Assembly: GCA_028707175.1 (NCBI GenBank)
Contig: JAQTUV010000006.1
Span: 62,001 to 126,000 of the forward strand
Length of the DNA: 64,000 bases
Direction: 5' to 3'
Source of the DNA: Sideroxydans sp.
GTDB lineage: Bacteria > Pseudomonadota > Gammaproteobacteria > Burkholderiales > Gallionellaceae
The translations under genes and the position numbers were made by a program. Below the pieces are notes generated by a model, which saw only the letters and a program-made list of their open reading frames with translations, made no database searches and had not been told where the DNA came from. Below are positions 1 through 7,813 of this stretch, in pieces; position 1 is the first letter of the stretch, and the number at the start of each line of letters is the position of its first letter.

Positions 1-276
1 AGTACCAAGCAAGATGCCAGGAGTGATACGGCGCACGACCTGCCAGTTCACCGCGCCGTGCTGGTGATGCTTGCGCATACTGGAGAGTGAGGTAAAGATT
101 ATGGTCGCCATCGAGGTGCCGAGGGCGAGGTGCAATGTGTGCTCAGACGAAAAATACTGAGCGTCGAACAGCAAAAGCAGAACGGGTACCAACACCAATC
201 CGCCGCCGACACCGAAGAGCCCTGCGAGGAAGCCGGTGAGGGTTCCTAATACAATATATGCTGCGTACCACTCCAT
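1..276 (-). CDS. TauE/SafE family sulfite exporter-like membrane protein (C-terminus outside window)
   Basis: The first 92 codons of a minus-strand gene run off the left edge. The protein starts MEWYAAYIVLGTLTGF and continues with a glycine-rich GLFGVGGG turn inside a hydrophobic helix, then an ALGTSMATIIFTSLSS helix. Both are hallmarks of the TauE/SafE (TSUP) family, which exports sulfite, sulfonates or other organic anions across the inner membrane. The ATG at 276-274 is preceded by GAGGTGAT at good spacing, so the start is secure. Substrate cannot be told from the fragment. Family call is confident. Confidence 0.85.
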   Translation of the reverse strand, partial: MEWYAAYIVLGTLTGFLAGLFGVGGGLVLVPVLLLLFDAQYFSSEHTLHLALGTSMATIIFTSLSSMRKHHQHGAVNWQVVRRITPGILLGT

Positions 277-408
277 CAGATCACCTCAAATTCCTGACAT
301 TTTGGTGCCGTCCGTATTCACTAGAAACATCATCACTATGTAGCGAACAGAATGCATTTCTCTCACTCTCGCCAATCGAATTGGCGGTAAAGGCTCTTTC
401 GTTCAGCT

Positions 409-1455
409 TTAATATGGCGAACCGTCCTTGTGAGCAAACTGCCATTGCTGATTAATGAACTGCGCTTGTAAATCATCGTCGGGATATTGAACTGAGTCAC
501 CTGCACTACGATCACCTACTTCGAGGTAATAAACATCCTCATTGGAGCGGTTAATGAGTTGGTGAGCATTTCCAGTACCCGCCTTGAATCCCGCACACAT
601 TCCTGGAAATAGTGGAGTCTCCCCATCATCCGAAATGAGTATTGGGCTACCTTGCAATATGTAGATAAACTCATCCTGTTTTGAGTGAGCGTGCCTTAGC
701 GCAGAACCCGCTTCGGGTGCAAGTTTTGTCAGATTGACGCCAAAGTTTGAAAGCCCAAAGAGATCACCTAATGCACGTTTCTCTCGTCCAACCATTCGTG
801 AAGCGAATGGTTGCGGATAGATCGAAGGTGTCGTGCGAGGAGAAACTTCTTTTGCCATGGCTGCTACCGGTATATCAGGTTTGTTCATAAGGATCCTTGA
901 TGCATTTATGTGAAGGTTGGGCGCGGAGTGCGTCGACTGCTTTTCAAGCATCTCAGTTTTAAGATCGAGCAGCTTGGGAGTTCCGATACCCGCTGAAATA
1001 GGGTAACTACCAATCACCCCAGTTCTGCGGTAGCCGCGCCTTAAGTAAAATTCAATTAGTTCATGTCGGGCCGACAAAACCGTCATAACAAAATTCTCGG
1101 GGTGATACTGTTTTTGGGCGAATTGTTCTGCGAATACCAGTAACTTTTTACCTATGCCCTGCCCTTGAAAATTTGGATGCACCGCGAAAAGACCTAGGTG
1201 ACAGTCTCTCCCCTCCTTTTCAAGATGAATGCACCCCACAAGAGAATTGTTTCGAAAGCCGATGATAATGGTCGAGTCAGATTTCGATATTAGTTCAGAC
1301 AGAAAATCAAAGTTTGTTCTGCAACCATCAACCAGATCAGATTCATGGGTCCAAGCTGAGGAGCCAGATTCTGGTCGATATGCCAGATTAACCATGGAAG
1401 CAATTTGAGCTAAATCTGCAGTGCAGGCAACTTGAAATCTATCGATTTTAATCAT
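409..1455 (-). CDS. GNAT N-acetyltransferase fused to a cupin domain
   Basis: A 348-residue protein with two unrelated halves. Residues 1-165 are a GNAT acetyltransferase with the acetyl-CoA loop QGQGIG at 97-102 after the AVHP strand. Residues about 225-315 are a small cupin with motif 1 (H255, H257, E262, G269) and motif 2 (PGMCAG at 284-289, H298, N302), so the metal site is intact. The cupin part resembles stand-alone cupins with auxin-binding-like folds. An ATG at 888 (residue 190) has AAGGA just upstream and could start a free cupin protein, so this may be two genes fused in frame. No substrate can be named. It reads in the same direction as the MAPEG and thioesterase genes. Confidence 0.8.
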   Translation of the reverse strand: MIKIDRFQVACTADLAQIASMVNLAYRPESGSSAWTHESDLVDGCRTNFDFLSELISKSDSTIIIGFRNNSLVGCIHLEKEGRDCHLGLFAVHPNFQGQGIGKKLLVFAEQFAQKQYHPENFVMTVLSARHELIEFYLRRGYRRTGVIGSYPISAGIGTPKLLDLKTEMLEKQSTHSAPNLHINASRILMNKPDIPVAAMAKEVSPRTTPSIYPQPFASRMVGREKRALGDLFGLSNFGVNLTKLAPEAGSALRHAHSKQDEFIYILQGSPILISDDGETPLFPGMCAGFKAGTGNAHQLINRSNEDVYYLEVGDRSAGDSVQYPDDDLQAQFINQQWQFAHKDGSPY

Positions 1456-1500
1456 AAGAATGCTGTGGCTGGTTTAGTAAAAGAATACTTCTTGATCAGT

Positions 1501-1926
1501 TCATGTCACAGAGCAGATTCGATCTGTCGCAAAATTTCCCCACATCCCCAATAAACATATAGAGCTCAATAGCCATGCGGAAAAACGGTAAGTCACACGA
1601 TTACTGGTGACCTGAATCAGGCTGTGAAGTGTTCTAAGTAAAACAAATATCCATGCGGCCACCACATACCCAAACGTTGTCTCATGGGTTACTTCAAGAG
1701 CAAGACATAGGATGTAAAACAGTACCGGCAATTCGAAAAGATTCGAGAAATTATCGGATGCTTGGCTGTTCTTTAATAGGCTACTAACTCCGCGTGATGT
1801 CGCAAGCGATTGCGGTGAGATTCTGTTCACTCGCATTTCTTGGATGCGTTTGTAGACAGTCATAGCCCAGATAAGTGAGGTAAGACTTACCAATGCAATA
1901 CAAGGAAGAAATATGTCATTAAACAT
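1501..1926 (-). CDS. MAPEG family membrane protein
   Basis: A 141-residue protein with about four membrane segments. It carries the MAPEG pattern in order: a first helix, a basic loop, DNFSNLFELPVLFYI, a third helix, then RTLHSLIQVTSNRVTYR. Known MAPEG members are glutathione-dependent transferases and peroxidases acting in membranes, while bacterial members are mostly uncharacterised. Its ATG lies 3 bases after the stop of the thioesterase gene, so the two are probably co-transcribed. A role in detoxifying lipid-like electrophiles is inference only. Confidence 0.8.
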   Translation of the reverse strand: MFNDIFLPCIALVSLTSLIWAMTVYKRIQEMRVNRISPQSLATSRGVSSLLKNSQASDNFSNLFELPVLFYILCLALEVTHETTFGYVVAAWIFVLLRTLHSLIQVTSNRVTYRFSAWLLSSICLLGMWGNFATDRICSVT

Positions 1927-1929
1927 AAG

Positions 1930-2415
1930 TTATCTGCCAGATGCTTGTTTGCCGCGCAATGTCATGACTGAACTAATTGCGATCGCAGCAACTTTTCCAT
2001 CGTCGCGGATGATTTCGCACATGTAATGGCTAACGGTATTTCCGCTTTGAACAGGCTTGGCAACTGCGCGTAATGTAGATTTCCATACGGGCCTAAAAAA
2101 GTTCACTTTCAGGTCAATGCTCGCAAAGGACTCACCCTCGTTCATCAGTGTGGAATGAGCCGTGCCAATAGCTGCATCAGCTAGTTCTGACATCAGACCG
2201 CCGTGGACGGTACCCTGCTGATTTCCATGAATGTCAGAGTCAGCATCAATCTCTACAGTAGCAGTGCCCTTGCCGATTTCCACTATCCTGATACCCAAAG
2301 TCTGTGAAATTCGAGTCGGGTACGCCATGTGAGTGACATCATTCTCATCTAAGGAATTTGCAATTTGCTTTTCCAAAAATTGCAGCACTGGCAACTTGGT
2401 GATTTCAATATTCAT
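1930..2415 (-). CDS. PaaI-like hotdog-fold thioesterase
   Basis: A 161-residue protein with the PaaI/YbdB thioesterase signature GTVHGGLMSELADAAIG (residues 68-84; HGG at 71-73, acidic D80). Such enzymes hydrolyse acyl- or aryl-CoA thioesters in the cytoplasm. The ATG at 2415 is preceded by GGAGGAAG, a strong ribosome binding site. It is divergent from the LysR gene at 2522, a typical arrangement for a regulator and its target, so LysR control of this gene and the following MAPEG gene is plausible. Confidence 0.85.
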   Translation of the reverse strand: MNIEITKLPVLQFLEKQIANSLDENDVTHMAYPTRISQTLGIRIVEIGKGTATVEIDADSDIHGNQQGTVHGGLMSELADAAIGTAHSTLMNEGESFASIDLKVNFFRPVWKSTLRAVAKPVQSGNTVSHYMCEIIRDDGKVAAIAISSVMTLRGKQASGR

Positions 2416-2456
2416 GCTTCCTCCAGTTGGATGTAACAGTATGTTTACGATTTGAA

Positions 2457-2511
2457 TTTACCATCCAGAAAGCAATAGCTATAATTAATTTAACTTATCC
2501 TATAAATAGGA
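2457..2511 (+). promoter_or_regulatory. Divergent promoter region of the LysR gene with an inverted repeat
   Basis: A perfect -10 hexamer TATAAT sits at 2480-2485 with a weak -35 TTTACC at 2457-2462, 17 bases apart. Just downstream is TCCTAT-AA-ATAGGA (2498-2511), with six-base perfect arms, lying between the -10 and the start at 2522. LysR-type regulators bind such short dyads and often repress their own gene, so this is a candidate self-operator. Promoter assignment is by eye. Confidence 0.5.
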
Positions 2512-2521
2512 ATTTACTATT

Positions 2522-3400
2522 ATGAAAATTCAGCATCTAAGATTTTTAACCGCAGTTGTCGACTACGGGGGAGTAATCAAAGCGTCAGAAAGGCTTCATT
2601 TGTCTCAGCCTACAATTACGATTGGACTTAAGGCTCTCGAGCAGAATCTGGGGAAGCCGATTTTCGATAGATCTGAGAAAACAAATAGACCTTTGAAACT
2701 TACGCCAGATGGACGAAGGTTTTACCAACATGCGATCGAAATTCTCCGCCAGTGCGATATCGCGCGGGCAAACTTTATTGAGGCGGCAACTGAGAAAAAT
2801 CAGATGCGAATTGGCATTATCGATACGCTCCCTCAAAAGGTGATTAACAATGTGATTAGAGAGGTAAGACAAAAACTTCCTGATGTTGAGATTGAAATTT
2901 GGGAAGGCTCGCCAGAACAAATATCGAAATGGTTAACTCAAAATAAAATTGATTTTGCATGGACAAATGTTAACGACCTCACTCCCAATGCGATAACTCT
3001 TTGGCGCGAACCCATTGTTGCAGTGATGCCACCCAATCATGTTGTAATCAATAGTCACGCTGATTCGATAGCACTTAGAGATCTAGAAAAAATCCCGTTC
3101 ATTTTTCGATCCAGGTGCGAACTGGACGCTGTAGGACGTGCGGAACTTAAAACTGCTGGAATCAGACTTAAGGTGAAAGTACGGGCAGAACGAGAAGATT
3201 TTGCATTCCAGCTGGTTCGTGATGGGGAAGGATTTACATTCGCTCCCAGAAGTTTGGTTCCTGATGACTTGGCATTCATCAGGGTGTTAGATTTTACTGT
3301 GCGTAGAGTCATAGGGCTGCAATGGCAGGAGAGTGCGGACTCATTTCTTAAAGGTGTCTTGGTTGAAGCAGCAGAAAAATCTTCAAAGCAGTTTCAGTAA
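2522..3400 (+). CDS. LysR family transcriptional regulator
   Basis: A 292-residue protein with the LysR winged helix-turn-helix at residues 1-60 (QHLRFLTAVVDYGGVIKASE, then LHLSQPTITIGLKALEQ) and a substrate-binding effector domain from about 90 to 285. The N-terminus resembles the CysB/Cbl subgroup in wording such as QPTITIGLKALE, but the effector is not identifiable. It is divergent from the thioesterase-MAPEG pair, which is its most likely target. The downstream hairpin at 3432-3461 may end its transcript. Confidence 0.9.
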   Translation: MKIQHLRFLTAVVDYGGVIKASERLHLSQPTITIGLKALEQNLGKPIFDRSEKTNRPLKLTPDGRRFYQHAIEILRQCDIARANFIEAATEKNQMRIGIIDTLPQKVINNVIREVRQKLPDVEIEIWEGSPEQISKWLTQNKIDFAWTNVNDLTPNAITLWREPIVAVMPPNHVVINSHADSIALRDLEKIPFIFRSRCELDAVGRAELKTAGIRLKVKVRAEREDFAFQLVRDGEGFTFAPRSLVPDDLAFIRVLDFTVRRVIGLQWQESADSFLKGVLVEAAEKSSKQFQ

Positions 3401-3431
3401 ATCCAGCGTGGCTAGAGAAAGTAAGTAGCTT

Positions 3432-3461
3432 CGTTTTCACCCTTGCCAAAAGGTGAAAACG
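3432..3461. terminator. Hairpin between convergent LysR and PEBP genes
   Basis: CGTTTTCACC (3432-3441) pairs with GGTGAAAACG (3452-3461), extendable into the loop with one mismatch. No T-run follows on either strand, so it is at best a weak or factor-assisted bidirectional terminator. It sits between two convergent genes. Confidence 0.45.
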
Positions 3462-3551
3462 TCCATCAAGCCGCAATCCTGTCTCACCCAACTTTTCTCA
3501 TGTACCCAACGATATTCTGGATAAAGCAGCAGAAGATCGAATGCTAAAGGG

Positions 3552-4091
3552 CTACCTAGAATAAGTAGCTGTAAGTTGTGCTTTCGCCAAGCTATTACTG
3601 TTAAGCATATAACCAATTAATGCAGCACTTGCATCCTCAGGAACGCCGAGCTTTGCAACCTTTAGCGCATACAAAGTAAATATATAGCGATGTGGTGTAT
3701 CTCCGGGAGGGGGGCAAGCGCCCCCAAATCTATTTTCACCAAAATCGTTACGCCCTTGTTTTGCTCCAGGAGGAAGTGGCGTCTTTATAGCGATACCAGA
3801 AGGCAAATGGGAAGTTGAAGAGGAAATGTCATAAATAATCCAATGCCACCATCCGCTACCAGTGGGTGCATCAGGATCATGTACGGTTACTGCAAAACTG
3901 AGCGTCCCAGCAGGAACATCTTTCCAAATCAATGTTGGAGAGAAATTGTCTCCACTACAGCCGAAACCTTTGTATATTTGAGCGGTATTTAGCGTACGCC
4001 CCGTCGCGATATCTGGGCTAAAGAGATCTAGTGCGAATGCGTTACTGGTGAATAGTAATGCAGCTGTGAGAAAAGCTATGATGCGAATCAT
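3552..4091 (-). CDS. YbhB/YbcL family PEBP (Raf kinase inhibitor-like), exported
   Basis: A 179-residue protein with a Sec signal peptide (MIRIIAFLTAALLFTSNAFA) followed by a phosphatidylethanolamine-binding protein fold. Diagnostic segments are DNFSPTLIWKDVPAGTLSFAV, HDPDAPTGSGWWHWI and the GRNDFGENRFGGACPP stretch with PHRYIFTLYAL. The bacterial family is periplasmic or cytoplasmic and binds small ligands of unknown identity. AGGAG lies upstream of the ATG. It is a single-gene unit between LysR and AraC. Confidence 0.88.
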   Translation of the reverse strand: MIRIIAFLTAALLFTSNAFALDLFSPDIATGRTLNTAQIYKGFGCSGDNFSPTLIWKDVPAGTLSFAVTVHDPDAPTGSGWWHWIIYDISSSTSHLPSGIAIKTPLPPGAKQGRNDFGENRFGGACPPPGDTPHRYIFTLYALKVAKLGVPEDASAALIGYMLNSNSLAKAQLTATYSR

Positions 4092-4166
4092 GAATAACTC
4101 CTAAATACGTTGGCAATGTAGGAAGTTTAGACATGAAGCAATATTTCATTTGCTCAAAATATACTG

Positions 4167-5063
4167 TCAATCGCTCAACTTGAAATTAGCCACTTCTGCA
4201 GGATCAACTCCAAAGCGTTTCGAAAAACTGAGACAAAAAGCGGGAACTGAGAAATATCCGTGTTCAGCAGCCACCACTTTTATTGGCTTGGTAGATGTCT
4301 GCAAATGCATTAGGGCAGAATGCAGGCGAGCATCCTGTATGAGTTCACGCAACGAAGTGCCCTCAGAGACTAAACGCCTTCTAAGAGTTGCACCGCTCAA
4401 ATGAAACAAGTCTTCAAAATATGCGGAAGACCAGTCGCGCGCTGGACTTGCTGATACGGTCATCCGAATTCGTGATGAATAACTTGGGTCAAGTGATCTC
4501 AGAAATTGCCCGTGTCCAGTACGAAACAACTCCAGCAATATTCCTAATAGTCGATAATTTCTTACTGCAGCGTCAGAAGCGTTTTCATCAGCAATGTAGC
4601 TCAGTATTGACTGATTTATGCAGGACAAATCCCCAACACTGACAACATCTTGATGTTGTTCCAAAGGTGTGAGATATGTTCCGGAAACTAGGTTGCGAGC
4701 AATATTCACGACTTCCCATGGAATTTGAATTACCAAAGCTCTGTAAGGCGCATCACTATCTGGAAAGTTTTCACTATTAGCTTGAAGCGCTGCATGCGAC
4801 ATTAGAAATTGTCCTGGTTTGCACTCCCAATACTTCGAACCAACATTAAATCGCTTGCGCCCTGTGAGCGGAATAATTACTACAGGGGTGTCACACGAAA
4901 CAGCGGATAGTTTGTAATAATTCCAAGCTACAGTTGATGATTGGTAGAGCGAGGTCTGGGCCAAAACCTGAGCTAATCTGGAAATTTCTGGGACTTTGCC
5001 GCTACTCTGTAGCTTCATGGGGAGATCCAAAATGTATTTACTAGGAAATGGCTGCCGCAACAT
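4167..5063 (-). CDS. AraC family transcriptional regulator
   Basis: A roughly 298-residue protein. The N-terminal half is an AraC-binding-like (cupin-type) sensor domain with PLTGRKRFNVGSKYWECKPGQFLMSH. The C-terminal ~100 residues hold two helix-turn-helix units (HLSGATLRRRLVSEGTSLRELIQDARL and IKVVAAEHGYFSVPAFCLSFSKRFGV). An in-frame TTG at 5102 would add 13 residues; ATG 5063 is preferred although neither has a clear ribosome binding site. Target unknown. It ends near the PEBP gene, which reads the same way. Confidence 0.85.
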   Translation of the reverse strand: MLRQPFPSKYILDLPMKLQSSGKVPEISRLAQVLAQTSLYQSSTVAWNYYKLSAVSCDTPVVIIPLTGRKRFNVGSKYWECKPGQFLMSHAALQANSENFPDSDAPYRALVIQIPWEVVNIARNLVSGTYLTPLEQHQDVVSVGDLSCINQSILSYIADENASDAAVRNYRLLGILLELFRTGHGQFLRSLDPSYSSRIRMTVSASPARDWSSAYFEDLFHLSGATLRRRLVSEGTSLRELIQDARLHSALMHLQTSTKPIKVVAAEHGYFSVPAFCLSFSKRFGVDPAEVANFKLSD

Positions 5064-5454
5064 CCTATACTCAAACTGGACGAGTATCACAACTTGGCTC
5101 AACTATACAATCTAGTATCGCCATCGTCATAGCAGCCGGATTCAATACATTTTGATTTGTATGTTTTGACCGAGATTCTGCCTATCTCTTATTCGGCTAT
5201 TACGGACTGTTGTCTGGCCTCTCGAAAATTTCCGATCTTGTCTAAATAGCGGTCGTTCAATAATTATATATAGGCCGCCTTGGAATATTGCTTTGCTGTT
5301 TAATGCGGCCTAAGCTTCGTCCGTCCTAACTATTTATGCATATGCGGACAGAAAATTTAAAGGGATTTAAAACGCTTCAATTGGTTATCGAAAATATGCA
5401 CGCCCTATTATTACCAATAATACGGATCGGTGCGTCCGTAAACAGGAGTCTTTC
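5064..5454. other. Intergenic stretch with a degenerate repeat copy
   Basis: No gene is seen between the AraC start and the TTG-started gene at 5455. The stretch 5191-5265 contains AAATAGCGGTCGTTCAAT (5244-5261), which resembles the core of the ~70-bp intergenic repeats near 11.2, 16.7, 18.5 and 30.0 kb. The rest is A+T-rich and holds the promoter of the AraC gene and perhaps of the following gene. Confidence 0.45.
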
Positions 5455-5829
5455 TTGATTCAATATCTCCGCAAGGGTCGTTCGAGCGTTTATCTACAGT
5501 TTAAAAACGATGGATTTAGCATTGGAGCCGAGAATTTCCAAGCCGAAACTTCCAATCAAATAACTACGCTAAGCTTTACTCTACATCCGGTAGACGGAAA
5601 TCAACGCGACGACGAAAAATATCTTCATTCTGGCGAGCTATTATCAATTCAAATTCACGATGATTTTGTAATTGAAAATCTTACCGAATATCTAAAAAAC
5701 CATTCAACCAATGTATCCGCATTACATCTGGAAATACTATCTAAAAACAAAAAGTTCACCTACTCGGTTGAGTTTGGGGCGGCTGGTCTTAACTTCCTCC
5801 CATTAATAGTTGAGCGCATCATTGGCTAA
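5455..5829 (+). CDS. Hypothetical protein, possible gene-cassette product
   Basis: A 124-residue protein with no family I recognise; it is mixed alpha/beta with no signal or membrane segment. The TTG start at 5455 is chosen because AGGAG lies six bases upstream. Its stop codon is embedded in an attC-like sequence beginning at 5824, the usual placement in integron gene cassettes, and the next gene starts just beyond. The cassette idea rests on that site only, since no integron integrase is in the window. Confidence 0.6.
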   Translation: MIQYLRKGRSSVYLQFKNDGFSIGAENFQAETSNQITTLSFTLHPVDGNQRDDEKYLHSGELLSIQIHDDFVIENLTEYLKNHSTNVSALHLEILSKNKKFTYSVEFGAAGLNFLPLIVERIIG

Positions 5830-5875
5830 CCCATCATACAAGCGGGACGCGCAAAAGCGTGCCCCTTAGTTCTCA
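5824..5875 (+). repeat. attC-like recombination site 1
   Basis: GGCTAAC at 5824-5830 resembles the attC R'' box and contains the stop codon of the preceding gene. It is followed by a stem in which GCGGGACGCGC (5842-5852) pairs imperfectly with GCGTGCCCC (5857-5865) around an AAAA loop, with an unpaired base as in attC sites. The distal GTTRRRY box is not conserved (GTTCTCA). The resemblance to cassette attC sites is from memory, so the call is tentative. Confidence 0.45.
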
Positions 5876-5888
5876 CAAGGAAAACTAC

Positions 5889-6290
5889 ATGCCATACCTG
5901 AACGTAAGAGTTTCCACCCCTGAGTCCGCTGAAACTGCGGAACAAATCGTCGCAGTGCTGATGAAGCACACGAGCGAGGTACTGGGAAAAAAACCTGAAG
6001 TTACCTCCATAGAGGTGGGTTTCATACCGCCCAACAATTGGTTTGTTGGTGGTACGCGCGTTAGCGAGGAAAAAGCTGTTACGTTCTATTTGGACATCAA
6101 AGTTACCGATGGAACAAACACAAAGGCAGAGAAGGCAAAATACGTAAAAAATGTGTTCGCTGATTTTGAAGCACTTCTTGGCCCAATTACTCCAGCAAGT
6201 TACATCGTCATCCATGATGTGCGCGCTGACTCTTGGGGTTTTCAGGGGCGCACGCAAGAATATCGGTTTATTCAATCTCAACCGTTATGA
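5889..6290 (+). CDS. Tautomerase superfamily protein (4-oxalocrotonate tautomerase-like)
   Basis: A 133-residue protein starting MPYLNVRVSTPESAETAEQI. Removal of Met leaves the N-terminal proline that acts as the catalytic base in this superfamily, and the beta-alpha-beta unit with helix ETAEQIVAVLMKHTSEVLGK and strand VTSIEVGFIPPNNWFVGG fits. At twice the length of 4-OT it may be a fused two-unit tautomerase like MIF or cis-CaaD relatives. ATG 5889 is chosen over an in-frame ATG at 5859 because AAGGAAA lies just upstream and Pro-2 is needed. It lies between two attC-like sites. Confidence 0.75.
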   Translation: MPYLNVRVSTPESAETAEQIVAVLMKHTSEVLGKKPEVTSIEVGFIPPNNWFVGGTRVSEEKAVTFYLDIKVTDGTNTKAEKAKYVKNVFADFEALLGPITPASYIVIHDVRADSWGFQGRTQEYRFIQSQPL

Positions 6291-6363
6291 ACTAACAATC
6301 ACTTCGAGAGGGACGCTCTGCCGACAAGCCGGCTCCGCATCCCTCAAGCTCTACGTTGATGCC
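6291..6363 (+). repeat. attC-like recombination site 2
   Basis: Immediately after the TGA stop, ACTAACAATC begins a structured element. GAGGGACGC (6308-6316) pairs with GCATCCCTC (6337-6345), an inner GCCG/CGGC stem surrounds a short loop, and the element ends near CGTTGATGCC. Start box, nested stems and a GTT-containing end are the order seen in integron attC sites, although the final box deviates from GTTRRRY. From 6364 to 6633 no gene is seen; a weak copy of the ~70-bp intergenic repeat lies near 6410-6460. Confidence 0.45.
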
Positions 6364-6633
6364 TGCTGGTCGGCTAAGCTGCCAGATGCCAACGCATGAG
6401 AATTGACCGCTATGGCCTAGAACCAGCCTGTCTCTTGCTCGGCCCAAGCGGACGTAAGTGAGCTTTTCACTAGGTTCGCCTTGTCCCCTTTTCTGGCCGA
6501 GACATTTTCAGGCCATTAACTCCGGCAATCTGGGCAGTAGCCTTACTCACACCAATCGATGTCCCCCATCATTCATTTTTGCACTGGCGATTTCCAGAAA
6601 AGCGGGCATCTCGATATTCATCAATATTCAGGA

Positions 6634-6662
6634 TTGACTCAGTATTTTTTATAAAGCATAAT
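6634..6662 (+). promoter_or_regulatory. Sigma-70 promoter of a small RNA
   Basis: TTGACT at 6634-6639 and CATAAT at 6657-6662 are separated by exactly 17 bases, each one mismatch from consensus. The predicted transcript start is near 6669. No ORF with a ribosome binding site follows before the terminator at 6758-6783. Confidence 0.65.
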
Positions 6663-6668
6663 TTTCAC

Positions 6669-6783
6669 ACCATGTTTAGTAAGCACTTTTATCAATCGTT
6701 GATTATTACCACCATTCGGAGAATGGTGGGTTAATTCGCGTCTTGATATCGCTAAACAACCCGCCCCTTGAGGCGGGTTTTTT
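6669..6783 (+). ncRNA. Candidate small RNA with three hairpins
   Basis: A transcript of about 115 nt is predicted from the promoter at 6634-6662 to the terminator. Hairpin 1 is ATCAA-TCG-TTGAT (6691-6703). Hairpin 2 is a perfect nine-pair stem CCACCATTC-GGA-GAATGGTGG (6709-6729). Hairpin 3 is the intrinsic terminator. A single-stranded A/T-rich stretch lies between hairpins 2 and 3. It matches no RNA family I recognise. It could instead be an attenuated leader of the gene at 6826, which starts 43 bases beyond the terminator and has its own ribosome binding site. Confidence 0.55.
6758..6783 (+). terminator. Intrinsic terminator of the small RNA unit
   Basis: AACCCGCC (6758-6765) pairs perfectly with GGCGGGTT (6772-6779) around CCTTGA, followed by a T-run to 6783. 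This is a textbook rho-independent terminator on the plus strand, with no protein gene immediately upstream. Confidence 0.9.
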
Positions 6784-6825
6784 GTTTCCGCTTCCTGGAT
6801 ATTTAGACGTAACTAGGAGAAAGCA

Positions 6826-7698
6826 ATGCCAGCACATGATCTCAGGCACTACATCGAAAAAGCAGATGCTGCAATCAACAGTGAAAACTTTGATGAGCTG
6901 ATGAACTTTTACTCTGACGATGCAACCCTTGTCATAAAACCCGGTTTAAATGCAGTTGGGAAAGAGCAAATTCAAAAAGCATTTGTCGCAATTGCCGACT
7001 ATTTCAACCATAGCCTCATTGTGGAACAAGGCGAAATGCATGTTATTGAGGCTGGGGATACAGCTCTTGTCCTGGCGAAGACAATTCTCAATGCTAATCA
7101 AAAAACTGATTCTCAGTTTTCGATGGAGCGATATGCAACCTACATCTTCAAGAAAGACTTGAACGATGAATGGAAATGCATCATAGATAACTCCTACGGT
7201 ACAGAGTTGCTGACGTTGAACAACAATCCAACTCTACATCTCATCTGCGGGAAAATTGCCTCAGGGAAGTCGACTCTCGCAAACAAACTGTCTATGAGCC
7301 CGAAAACCGTATTAATTAGCGAGGACGAGTGGCTTGCCAATCTTTATCCTGAACAAATAAAGAATATCTCAGATTACGTGCGATATACCGGGCTTTTCCG
7401 TAATGCGGTAAGTCGGCACATCGAAACGTTATTGAAGTCAGGACTGTCAGTTGTACTGGACTTCCCGGCCAATACACCTAACACAAGAAAGTGGATGCTT
7501 GGGCTAATCCAGCAATCAGGCTCCTCTCATCAACTGCACTATCTAGATTGTTCTGATGCAATTTGCAAAGAACGCTTGCGATTACGGAATGCTGATGGCT
7601 CACATCAATTTTGTACAAGTGAATCCGAATATGAGCAAATTACAAAATATTTTGTACCACCATCTCCAGAGGAAGGATTTAACGTCGTCGTGGGCTAA
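6826..7698 (+). CDS. SnoaL/NTF2-like domain fused to a P-loop kinase-like domain
   Basis: A 290-residue protein with two domains. Residues 1-125 resemble DUF4440/SnoaL-type NTF2-fold proteins (EKADAAINSENFDELMNFYSDDATLVIKPG, and a ketosteroid-isomerase-like WKCIIDNS end). Residues 136-290 are a P-loop kinase of the AAA_33/zeta-toxin-like kind: Walker A GKIASGKST at 142-150, SEDEWL at 165-170, and a base-rich lid KERLRLRNADGSH. Such kinases phosphorylate small molecules; the NTF2 half could bind the substrate. AGGAGA precedes the ATG. The pairing is unusual, and function is unknown. Confidence 0.7.
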   Translation: MPAHDLRHYIEKADAAINSENFDELMNFYSDDATLVIKPGLNAVGKEQIQKAFVAIADYFNHSLIVEQGEMHVIEAGDTALVLAKTILNANQKTDSQFSMERYATYIFKKDLNDEWKCIIDNSYGTELLTLNNNPTLHLICGKIASGKSTLANKLSMSPKTVLISEDEWLANLYPEQIKNISDYVRYTGLFRNAVSRHIETLLKSGLSVVLDFPANTPNTRKWMLGLIQQSGSSHQLHYLDCSDAICKERLRLRNADGSHQFCTSESEYEQITKYFVPPSPEEGFNVVVG

Positions 7699-7714
7699 TT
7701 GAACTGTTAGCGAG

Positions 7715-7752
7715 CGACGGATAGCCACTTTACTGAAAGTGGCCATCCGTCG
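7715..7752. terminator. Long hairpin between convergent genes
   Basis: CGACGGAT (7715-7722) pairs with ATCCGTCG (7745-7752), and GCCACTTT (7724-7731) with AAAGTGGC (7736-7743) around ACTG, with one A-C mismatch. This 16-pair hairpin separates the gene ending at 7698 from the convergent one ending at 7814. There is no strong T-run on either side. Confidence 0.55.
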
Positions 7753-7813
7753 TCATTTCGATGCCTAAGCGGTCGTTACAGCTATTCTTAAATTTGCATT
7801 TGGGTGTAGGCGG

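Noticed and set aside
7715..7752. Hairpin with GTTAGC upstream and GCCTAAGC downstream, considered as a third attC site
   Set aside because: The boxes are in the reverse order relative to an attC (GTT box first, TAA box last), and it sits between convergent genes, so a terminator-like hairpin is simpler.
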